A DNA stretch of 12,430 bases from assembly GCA_946886565.1 (NCBI GenBank), contig CAMPIX010000041.1:1-12430 (forward strand). Direction: 5' to 3'. This document shows positions 1-5,980 of this stretch, in pieces (the stretch's first letter is position 1; every line of letters begins with the position of its first letter). Under the pieces are notes generated by a model, which saw only the letters and a list, made by a program, of their open reading frames with translations, was not told the DNA's origin and did no database searches. This DNA is from an uncultured Altererythrobacter sp. Lineage in GTDB: Bacteria; Pseudomonadota; Alphaproteobacteria; Sphingomonadales; Sphingomonadaceae. Both the position numbers and the translations under genes were made by a program.

Positions 1-39
1 GGCGAACTCTACACCGACGTGCTGGTGGAGGAGTACTGA
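1..39 (+). CDS. pdhA: Pyruvate dehydrogenase E1 subunit alpha, C-terminal end only (partial)
   Basis: The first 12 codons read GELYTDVLVEEY and then stop at TGA (37-39). This looks like the C-terminus of alphaproteobacterial E1-alpha subunits, and the complete E1-beta gene starts 3 bases later, as in a pdhA-pdhB operon. E1-alpha and E1-beta together bind thiamine diphosphate and decarboxylate pyruvate in the cytoplasmic pyruvate dehydrogenase complex. Only the tail is visible, so no catalytic residue can be checked. The call rests mainly on the downstream gene. The end of this gene also carries a GGAGGAG stretch (27-33) that serves as ribosome binding site for pdhB. Confidence 0.8.
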   Translation, partial: GELYTDVLVEEY

Positions 40-42
40 GCC

Positions 43-1452
43 ATGGCGATCGAACTCAAGATGCCCGCCCTCTCGCCGACGATGGAAGAGGGCACGCTCG
101 CCAAATGGCTCGTGAAGGAGGGCGACGAGGTTTCCAGCGGCGATATTCTTGCCGAGATCGAGACCGACAAGGCGACGATGGAATTCGAGGCGGTCGACGA
201 GGGGACGATCGGCAAGATCGTCGTCGCCGAAGGGACCGAGAACGTGAAGGTCGGCACCGTGATCGCGGTGATGGCGGGCGAGGGCGAGGATGCTTCCGAA
301 GCCGAAGCGCCAGAGAAGACCGAAGCCGCAGATGAGGGCGAGCAGAAGGCCGAGACGCCTGCCTCCGAAGGAGATCAGGAAAAGTCCGGGGCCGAGGACG
401 CAAAGGCTTCGATCACCCCCAAGCCGAAGTCGGAGCCCAAGGCCGATCCCGCGGTTCCCGACGGGACCAACATGGCCAGCGTCACCGTGCGCGAGGCGCT
501 GCGCGACGCGATGGCCGAGGAAATGCGCCGCGACGAGCGCGTGTTCGTGATGGGCGAGGAAGTCGCCGAGTATCAAGGCGCTTACAAGGTCACCCAGGGC
601 CTGCTCGAAGAGTTCGGGCCCAAGCGCGTGATCGACACGCCGATCACCGAATACGGCTTCGCCGGCATCGGCACCGGCGCCGCGATGGGCGGCCTCAGGC
701 CCATCGTCGAATTCATGACCTTCAACTTCGCGATGCAGGCGATCGACCACATCGTGAACTCGGCGGCCAAGACAAACTACATGTCCGGCGGCCAGATGCG
801 CTGTCCGGTCGTGTTCCGCGGCCCGAACGGGGCGGCGAGCCGGGTGGGCGCGCAGCACAGCCAGAACTACGGCCCGTGGTACGCCAGCGTTCCCGGGCTG
901 ATCGTGATCGCGCCCTATGACAGCTCGGACGCCAAAGGTCTGCTCAAGGCCGCGATCCGCAGCGAGGACCCGGTGGTTTTCCTCGAGAACGAGCTGGTTT
1001 ACGGCAAGACCTTCGAATTGCCCGAGCTCGACGACCACGTCCTGCCGATCGGCAAGGCGCGGATCGTGCGCGAGGGCACCGACGTCACCATCGTCAGCTA
1101 TTCGATCGGCGTCGGCTTCGCGCTCGAGGCGGCCGAGACGCTGGCGGGCGAGGGGATCGAGGCCGAGGTGATCGACCTGCGCACGCTGCGCCCGCTCGAC
1201 ACGCAGACGATCCTCGAAAGCCTCGCCAAGACCAACCGGCTCGTTGTCGCCGAAGAAGGCTGGCCGACCTGCTCGATCGCTTCGGAAGTGATCGCGGTGT
1301 GCATGGAGGAGGGCTTCGACCACCTCGACGCGCCGGTGCTGCGGGTGTGCAACGAGGACGTGCCGCTGCCCTATGCCGCGAACCTGGAGAAAATGGCGCT
1401 GATCGACGCGACGCGGATTGTCGAAGCCGCGAAGAAGGTCTGCTACGTCTGA
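43..1452 (+). CDS. pdhB: Pyruvate dehydrogenase E1 subunit beta with N-terminal lipoyl domain
   Basis: The 469-residue protein has three parts. Residues 1-80 form a biotinyl/lipoyl domain with the lipoylation motif ETDKA (K43). Residues about 82-145 are a Glu/Ala/Lys/Pro-rich flexible linker. Residues about 146-469 are a full E1-beta transketolase-type domain. The latter shows [12 protein letters not shown] (about 171-182), with the glutamate that activates thiamine diphosphate in this family, as well as [29 protein letters not shown] and the ENELVYG segment. It forms the E1 heterotetramer with PdhA; the extra lipoyl domain is a known alphaproteobacterial variant. The start is ATG 43, 3 bases after pdhA, with GGAGGAG at 27-33 at good spacing, so the two are probably one operon and translationally coupled. 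No E2 (pdhC) follows; the next gene is convergent and unrelated. Confidence 0.97.
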   Translation: MAIELKMPALSPTMEEGTLAKWLVKEGDEVSSGDILAEIETDKATMEFEAVDEGTIGKIVVAEGTENVKVGTVIAVMAGEGEDASEAEAPEKTEAADEGEQKAETPASEGDQEKSGAEDAKASITPKPKSEPKADPAVPDGTNMASVTVREALRDAMAEEMRRDERVFVMGEEVAEYQGAYKVTQGLLEEFGPKRVIDTPITEYGFAGIGTGAAMGGLRPIVEFMTFNFAMQAIDHIVNSAAKTNYMSGGQMRCPVVFRGPNGAASRVGAQHSQNYGPWYASVPGLIVIAPYDSSDAKGLLKAAIRSEDPVVFLENELVYGKTFELPELDDHVLPIGKARIVREGTDVTIVSYSIGVGFALEAAETLAGEGIEAEVIDLRTLRPLDTQTILESLAKTNRLVVAEEGWPTCSIASEVIAVCMEEGFDHLDAPVLRVCNEDVPLPYAANLEKMALIDATRIVEAAKKVCYV

Positions 1453-1467
1453 GCGGCGCGGCCGGCG

Positions 1468-1484
1468 CGGTCAGCCGTTGACCG
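1468..1484. terminator. Small hairpin at the pdhB / TadE-like convergent junction
   Basis: CGGTCA (1468-1473) pairs perfectly with TGACCG (1479-1484) around a 5-base loop, 15 bases after the pdhB stop. It includes the stop codon of the convergent gene (1471-1473 on the minus strand). There is no T-tract on either side, so it is not a textbook intrinsic terminator. It could be a weak bidirectional terminator or an mRNA 3'-end stabiliser, or chance in GC-rich DNA. Confidence 0.25.
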
Positions 1485-2160
1485 TCGCCACCCCGTCGTA
1501 GACATTGCAGTCCGCGACCATGTCGGGGCTGGCCGGATCGCGCTGGTAGATCTGCGCGAGATCGCGGTTGTCGCGCACATTGAACGCGGCGGTCGCGGTG
1601 ATCTCGTCAGCATGCGTGAACGCTTCCGAGATCAGCGGCTGGTATTCGTAGACGACCTCGACGAACATCACCGCTTCGCCGTCGAATGCGAAGATCTCTT
1701 CCCCCGGCGGACCCATGCCGGGAATCCCGTTCACGAGACCATCACCCTCGTAACCGTAGCTCGACGTACGCTCGAGCTCGCCCTTGCAGCGCTGCCAATG
1801 GATATACTGCTGGTCTTCCGTATCGGGTACGACCTCGAGGCTGGAGAGGATCACGCGACCGTACTTGTAGAGGTCGAGCGTCCGCCCCGACTGGATGTGC
1901 GCGCCATAGAGCACGTCGTTGATATCGGTTTCGTAGAGCTTCGTCTCGCCGAGCAGCGAGTTCTCGCCGACGCGCGATGCGTTGTCGGCGACGAGCACCG
2001 CGACCTGGTTGATGCGCATCTGCACGACCGCGCGGTGCGCCGATTCGACTCCCCAGAGCCCGGCGGTCATCACCAGCGGAGCGGCGAGCGCGAATTCGGT
2101 CACCGCCGTTCCCGAAACCGAGCGGCGCAGGCGGCGGAGGAGTGTTGCGAACGGGCTCAT
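1471..2160 (-). CDS. TadE/TadF-like pilus-assembly pseudopilin, module copy 1 (third gene)
   Basis: This 229-residue protein has a basic N-terminus and then SVSGTAVTEFALAAP. That is a prepilin-type site with G17 before the cleavage point and E22 at +5, inside a hydrophobic segment (about 18-38). Such sites in TadE/TadF are processed by a dedicated prepilin peptidase, leaving a membrane-anchored pseudopilin with a periplasmic domain. It is clearly paralogous to the protein at 4722-5384: both share RVNQ/RINQ..ADNASR, GRVILSSLEV, IHWQRC and Y(E/D)YQPL. Its only two cysteines are C125 (in IHWQRC) and C218 near the C-terminus, and both have counterparts in the paralog. ATG 2160 overlaps the stop of the preceding TadE-like gene in an ATGA, indicating translational coupling. 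Exact role (TadE, TadF or TadG-like minor subunit) is not determinable here. Confidence 0.88.
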   Translation of the reverse strand: MSPFATLLRRLRRSVSGTAVTEFALAAPLVMTAGLWGVESAHRAVVQMRINQVAVLVADNASRVGENSLLGETKLYETDINDVLYGAHIQSGRTLDLYKYGRVILSSLEVVPDTEDQQYIHWQRCKGELERTSSYGYEGDGLVNGIPGMGPPGEEIFAFDGEAVMFVEVVYEYQPLISEAFTHADEITATAAFNVRDNRDLAQIYQRDPASPDMVADCNVYDGVATVNG

Positions 2161-2756
2161 GCGCAGTTGCCCACCGATTGCGAGTAGTCCTGGTCGCCAT
2201 AGGGCTGGTTGCGTAGCACCGTCGTGGCGTGCGTGGTGAACGTCTCGGGCAGCCCGATGAAGCCGGTGACCCCGAACGGCCGGCGATAACTGACCGTGAC
2301 GACATAAAGCACCGCGTCGCGCGCGCCGCCCAAGCCTTCAGATCCGCGATCCTCGTCCCAGATGTTGTTGCCGTTGGTGTCTTCGAACGGCTCTCCGCCG
2401 CTGCAGATTCCGTTGCCGTCGATGTCGCTGAAATCCTCCGGCCGGGCGACATCGGTGAAGCTGGCGTAGGCCTTGCGCGAGAAATCGATCTCCGCATCGG
2501 GCACGAGCGCCCGCACCGCCCGGGTCACCCGGGCGTCGATCTGCGGCATGCGTGCGTGCGCGCCCTCGATCCCGGAATCGCGTGCGGCCTTCTGAATCGC
2601 GCCCTGTAATTGCGACTGGACGTAGTAGTTGTATCCCATGTCGAACATGCCGAGCAGCATGAGCAGCAGGACCGGAGCGACGAGCGCGAATTCGACCAGC
2701 GCGGCGCCTTCGCGATCGCGGCGGAGATGGCTCGAGAGTCGATGCAGGCGGTTCAC
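2157..2756 (-). CDS. TadE-like pilus-assembly pseudopilin with calcium-loop-like motifs, module copy 1
   Basis: This is a 199-residue protein. Residues 1-16 are basic, followed by EGAALVEFALVAP with a prepilin-type site (G17, E22 at +5) and a membrane helix to about residue 38, the TadE-family signature. The periplasmic part has two Asp/Asn/Gly loops, D111-x-D113-x-N115-G and D126-x-N128-x-N130...D134-x-D136, resembling calcium-binding loops of EF-hand or thrombospondin type. The only cysteines are C118 (inside the first loop) and C198 (second-last residue). The C-terminal domain has TTVLRNQPYG, shared with the paralog at 5384-5980. The start is GTG 2756, overlapping the TadG stop (2753-2755) as GTGA. 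The frame stays open much further upstream, but that part lies antiphase within TadG and is low-complexity Arg-rich translation, so I rejected it. It probably acts at the inner membrane in pilus or secretion assembly. Confidence 0.88.
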   Translation of the reverse strand: MNRLHRLSSHLRRDREGAALVEFALVAPVLLLMLLGMFDMGYNYYVQSQLQGAIQKAARDSGIEGAHARMPQIDARVTRAVRALVPDAEIDFSRKAYASFTDVARPEDFSDIDGNGICSGGEPFEDTNGNNIWDEDRGSEGLGGARDAVLYVVTVSYRRPFGVTGFIGLPETFTTHATTVLRNQPYGDQDYSQSVGNCA

Positions 2757-4651
2757 CGGCTCACCCTCAGATCGCTCAGGCTCTCGGCGATCGCGGCGAA
2801 CGAGGCGTTGAGTTCGGCGGCGTCGACCGCTTCGAAATAGTGGCCTTCGCCCGCGCAGTTCTTCATGCTGTCGGTCAGCGCCGTGCCGAAGCCGATGACC
2901 CAGATCGTCACGTTCTTGCGCCGGACTTCGCCACAGGCGAAGGAGAAGCGATTCTCCACCGTTTCGGCCAGCGACATCGGGGAGGTAGGCGACCAACGGC
3001 GCTGATCGAGCGGCTCGAACCCGTAGCTCGAATAGCTGACGTCGAGCGGGGCGGTCTCGCCATCGGTCAGGAAGATGAGGTGGCGGCTGACGGTCGAATT
3101 CGGCCCGTCGGCGTTCTCGGACGCGAACAGCCCTGTCGGCGAGATCAGCCGACCGCCCCAGATCATCCCGATGTCGTGATAGGTGCTGCCCTCGGCGCGG
3201 AGCGTGTCGAGATAGTCGGTAAGCTCTTCGGCGGTCATCTCGGAGAGCTTGCGCGCTGGGGCGGGGCATGCGGCAGAGGAGAGCCCGACCGGCGAAACAT
3301 ATTCGTCCTCGGTGATCTTTTCCTTGGTGTCGAACTTGCCCTTGCCGTTCCACTGCAGTTGCCGGCCGAAGATGTACGAGGGGATCATCGGGCGCCATTG
3401 CGTCGCCGGGTCGCCCACGGTTGGGATACGGTCGAGATCGAGGTCGAGCGCACGGGAAAGATCTACCATGTCGTAGTTGCCGATTTCGTAGGTATCGCGC
3501 TCCTCGATGCAGCCATTGCCCAGGGTACGCCAATCGGCCACGTCGTATTCGATCTGATCGTAGCGCCACTGCTTCTTGCTCAGCAGGGCGGGCTCTTGCA
3601 CCTTTTTGTAAGTGTCGACGTAGTTGTCGTAAGTGTGCTGGCGGACGATGCAGGTCGTATCGTTGAGCACGGTCGAATAGGCGGTCCCGGTCCTGGTGCG
3701 GATGTAGGTCCATTCTTTCCGGACACCCGGCACCGGCAGGACCACGGCTTCCTCTTTATAGGCGGTTTCCTCGGTTTCGGTGGTTACGTTGCCCGCGGGG
3801 CGCGTGGGGCAATGATATCCCTGCAGCTCGGTGAAGCTTGCCTGATAGGTTTCGTAATCGGCGACGGTGATCGAACCCGAGATCCTGGTCGTTCCCGTGG
3901 TGTAGGTGCGTGTGATCGGGCTCGAGAGGTCGGCGACCTTTTCGCGCGATTGATAGCTCCAGGTGTCGACCACCCATTCGTCGCGCAGGAGATGCCCCAC
4001 GTTGACGTTGGTCGAGTAGGGCACGAAGCCGTAGCGGATGCGCGAGCCGGCCTGCGCGGCCGCACTGAGCTGGGCGTGGAAGGTCTCGATCGTCTCTTTC
4101 ATCGTGTCGAGCCGCGAGAGTGTGTCGCCGGCGTTGATCTGTTCCATCGATCCGGTGACGTCCAGCACCATCATCACGTCGGTATTGGAGAAGTTGAGCT
4201 GCGCCTCGCATGCGACGCGCACCGGCACGTTCTCGAACCCGAAGATCTGCATGATCGTGGTCGGCACATCGACCGTCGCGATGCCCGAAATCGCGAAATC
4301 CTCCTCCAGCGTCATCACGAAGTCGCGGTTCTCGGTGCCGTACGAGCCAGAGCGGAAGTTTATATTGAAGAACCGCTGTCCCGTTTCGGCGACGTCTTCC
4401 GATATCTCGCCGGTAACCGCGGCCTGCGAACCGAGCCGCTTGCGCGCTGCGAGCACGCCCGCGTCGCACGCCTGCTGCAGCCGACTCTGACTGAGATAGG
4501 ACCGCCCCATGTCGATCCCCCCGCCGACCATCGCGAGGATCGGCGCGAGCGCCGCGGCGATGATAGCCAGCGTGTTGCCCGACCGGTCGCGCGCGAGGCG
4601 CGCAAACAGCGCTTTGCCGGGTGTGCGCGAGGGGGCGATAGGGTCTGCCAC
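2753..4651 (-). CDS. TadG-like protein with von Willebrand A domain, module copy 1
   Basis: This 632-residue protein has one N-terminal membrane helix (about 26-45) in the TadG N-terminal context RDRSGNTLAII, without the +5 glutamate of true pseudopilins. A vWA domain follows. MIDAS part one is D164-V-T-G-S168, the threonine is in GSTYHDIG (T490), and the third aspartate is in LTDGE (529-532). A stretch of about 250 residues rich in Tyr, Thr and charged residues is inserted between the first and later MIDAS elements and contains CIEER. Such proteins are inner-membrane anchored with the vWA domain outside the cytoplasm, probably binding partners through a divalent metal. GTG 4651 is preceded directly by an in-frame TGA, so it is the first possible start; no good Shine-Dalgarno is visible. 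It is paralogous to 5977-7881 (19 of 23 residues identical around GSTYHDIGMIWGG) and translationally coupled to the next gene. Confidence 0.88.
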   Translation of the reverse strand: MADPIAPSRTPGKALFARLARDRSGNTLAIIAAALAPILAMVGGGIDMGRSYLSQSRLQQACDAGVLAARKRLGSQAAVTGEISEDVAETGQRFFNINFRSGSYGTENRDFVMTLEEDFAISGIATVDVPTTIMQIFGFENVPVRVACEAQLNFSNTDVMMVLDVTGSMEQINAGDTLSRLDTMKETIETFHAQLSAAAQAGSRIRYGFVPYSTNVNVGHLLRDEWVVDTWSYQSREKVADLSSPITRTYTTGTTRISGSITVADYETYQASFTELQGYHCPTRPAGNVTTETEETAYKEEAVVLPVPGVRKEWTYIRTRTGTAYSTVLNDTTCIVRQHTYDNYVDTYKKVQEPALLSKKQWRYDQIEYDVADWRTLGNGCIEERDTYEIGNYDMVDLSRALDLDLDRIPTVGDPATQWRPMIPSYIFGRQLQWNGKGKFDTKEKITEDEYVSPVGLSSAACPAPARKLSEMTAEELTDYLDTLRAEGSTYHDIGMIWGGRLISPTGLFASENADGPNSTVSRHLIFLTDGETAPLDVSYSSYGFEPLDQRRWSPTSPMSLAETVENRFSFACGEVRRKNVTIWVIGFGTALTDSMKNCAGEGHYFEAVDAAELNASFAAIAESLSDLRVSR

Positions 4652-4721
4652 TCATCGGCCATAAGGGCTGCCGCGTAAGTGTATCGCGAATGTTTAAGGT
4701 TAATTTATTGAGACTTACGCT
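4652..4721. promoter_or_regulatory. AT-rich intergenic element with 8-bp inverted repeat between the two modules
   Basis: This 70-base gap separates the stop of copy 2 from the start of copy 1. GCGTAAGT (4673-4680) and ACTTACGC (4713-4720) are perfect inverted copies separated by 32 AT-rich bases that include TTAAGGTTAA. In the minus-strand transcript this could fold as an 8-bp stem with a large loop, or the DNA could be a protein-binding operator or promoter for copy 1. No U-tract follows, so it is unlikely to be an intrinsic terminator. No convincing -35/-10 pair was found. Confidence 0.4.
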
Positions 4722-5384
4722 TCATCCGCACAACTTTTGAGGAGCACTCGGCGCAGGATTCACGATCCCTGCGCCGGAAAGATCGCGATCGTCGCGGACG
4801 TACATCGCGGCGCTCTTATAGATGGTCTGATCGGGAATGAAGTGGTCGAGCACGAGCGGCTGATAGTCGTAATAGACTTCGGCGTACATGATGGCGAATT
4901 TGGGTTCGGCCTGGACGTTGCGCAGGCCGAGTCCCATGCCGCCGAAATCGGTCCCTGTTGCCCCGGTTCCCTGATCGCCCCAGCGCGAGCGGTAACTCTT
5001 CGCGCCGCTGCATCGCTGCCAGTGGATCCACTGGCCGCCATCGTCATTGACCTCGAGACTGGAGAGGATCACGCGCCCGTGCTGCGCGAGGTCGAGATTG
5101 CCGCCCTGAAGCTGCGCGGCGCGGATCGATTCGTTTGCATCGAGTTCGCGGAAGCGCGGATTGCTACCGACCACCTCCTGCTTCGCGCGCGATGCGTTGT
5201 CTGCGAGCGAAATCGCAATCTGGTTCACCCGGAGGTGCGCGGTGACGTAGTTGATCAGCTCGAGCCCGGTGAACGCCAGCAGCGCCATGATCGGCAGCGA
5301 GTAAGCGAACTCGATCAGCGCGACCCCGTCGCGCGATCGCGCGATCGCGCGCAGGTTCCTTCCAAGGAACGATGACAGCTGCAT
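4722..5384 (-). CDS. TadE/TadF-like pilus-assembly pseudopilin, module copy 2 (third gene)
   Basis: This 220-residue protein is the paralog of the one at 1471-2160. The N-terminus is basic, then SRDGVALIEFAYSLP gives a prepilin-type site (G20, E25 at +5) and a membrane helix (about 21-42). Shared blocks are LRVNQIA..LADNASR, GRVILSSLEV, WIHWQRC (C125) and YYDYQPL. The last cysteine (C219) is the second-last residue. The middle Gly-rich segment (about 136-156) differs from the paralog. ATG 5384 gives a TGATG one-base overlap with the TadE-like stop (5384-5386). An in-frame ATG at 5393 (MPLMQL) is an equally possible start adding three residues. Neither start has a strong Shine-Dalgarno, consistent with coupling. 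It is probably a membrane-anchored minor pilin-like subunit; its exact role is unknown. Confidence 0.87.
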   Translation of the reverse strand: MQLSSFLGRNLRAIARSRDGVALIEFAYSLPIMALLAFTGLELINYVTAHLRVNQIAISLADNASRAKQEVVGSNPRFRELDANESIRAAQLQGGNLDLAQHGRVILSSLEVNDDGGQWIHWQRCSGAKSYRSRWGDQGTGATGTDFGGMGLGLRNVQAEPKFAIMYAEVYYDYQPLVLDHFIPDQTIYKSAAMYVRDDRDLSGAGIVNPAPSAPQKLCG

Positions 5385-5980
5385 CAGGGGCATACCCGCA
5401 CCGCGGCGCGTTCGGCCTGTTCTCCGAACGGCTGATTGCGCATCACTGTCGTCGCCTGCGCGAGCCCGCGATGCGGCAGGCCAAGCATGCTCCAGAGTGG
5501 GAACAGTCGGTCGTAACGGACCTGCACGTTGTAATAGACGATGTCGTCCGCCCCACCGAGACCCGCCGCGCCGACATCCGGGTCCCACTGCCCGTTGTCG
5601 TTGCGATCGGTAAAGCACTCGATGTCGTCGTAGGTGAGGTTGCCGTTGCTGTCGTCAAAATCCTCGGGCACGCCGACATCGCTGAAGTTCTGGTAGTTGA
5701 GGCGCTCGATGTCGATGTCTTCCTCCTGGACGAACGGCATGACCGCCTGGACACTTTCGAGAACCTGCTCGTCGATTTCGGCCAGCGACGTTCGGCCGCC
5801 CTCGAGACCGGCATCGCGACCGGCATCCTGCACCACCCCCTGAAGGACCGACCGCATGTAGAGGTCGTGCCCGATATCGAGCACGCCGAAGATAAAGGTG
5901 AACAGCACGGGACAGATGATCGCGAATTCGACGATCGTTACCCCGCGCGCGTCGCGTTTCAGCGTGCGTAGAAAGCTCAT
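5384..5980 (-). CDS. TadE-like pilus-assembly pseudopilin with calcium-loop-like motifs, module copy 2
   Basis: This 198-residue protein is the paralog of the one at 2157-2756. DARGVTIVEFAIICP contains the prepilin-type site (G13, E18 at +5) leading into a membrane helix (about 14-34). The periplasmic part has D110-x-N112-x-N114 and D125-x-N127-x-N129...D133-x-D135, aligned with the loops of copy 1 and followed in both by a Gly-rich GLGGA. C122 lies between the loops and C197 is second-last, matching C118/C198 of copy 1; an extra cysteine (C23) lies in the membrane helix. The C-terminal block ATTVMRNQPFG is shared. ATG 5980 overlaps the TadG stop (5977-5979) as ATGA. The upstream extension of this frame runs antiphase through TadG and was rejected. 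It is likely processed by a prepilin peptidase encoded elsewhere. Confidence 0.88.
   Translation of the reverse strand: MSFLRTLKRDARGVTIVEFAIICPVLFTFIFGVLDIGHDLYMRSVLQGVVQDAGRDAGLEGGRTSLAEIDEQVLESVQAVMPFVQEEDIDIERLNYQNFSDVGVPEDFDDSNGNLTYDDIECFTDRNDNGQWDPDVGAAGLGGADDIVYYNVQVRYDRLFPLWSMLGLPHRGLAQATTVMRNQPFGEQAERAAVRVCP

Noticed and set aside
2757..3713. N-terminal extension of the TadE copy 1 frame into TadG
   Set aside because: The extension is Arg-rich out-of-frame translation of TadG. The TadE N-terminal signature starts right at GTG 2756.
2840..4678. 612-codon open frame on the plus strand, antisense to TadG copy 1
   Set aside because: It lies wholly opposite a protein with clear vWA and membrane motifs. 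Its translation has no recognisable domain, is His/Arg/Asp/Gly-rich, and is what antisense reading of high-GC coding DNA produces.
4690..4710. TTAA-containing sequence as a CtrA binding box controlling the pilus-like genes
   Set aside because: The consensus is two TTAA half-sites separated by 7 bases. Here they are separated by 2, and the TTAA near 7931 has no partner at the correct distance.
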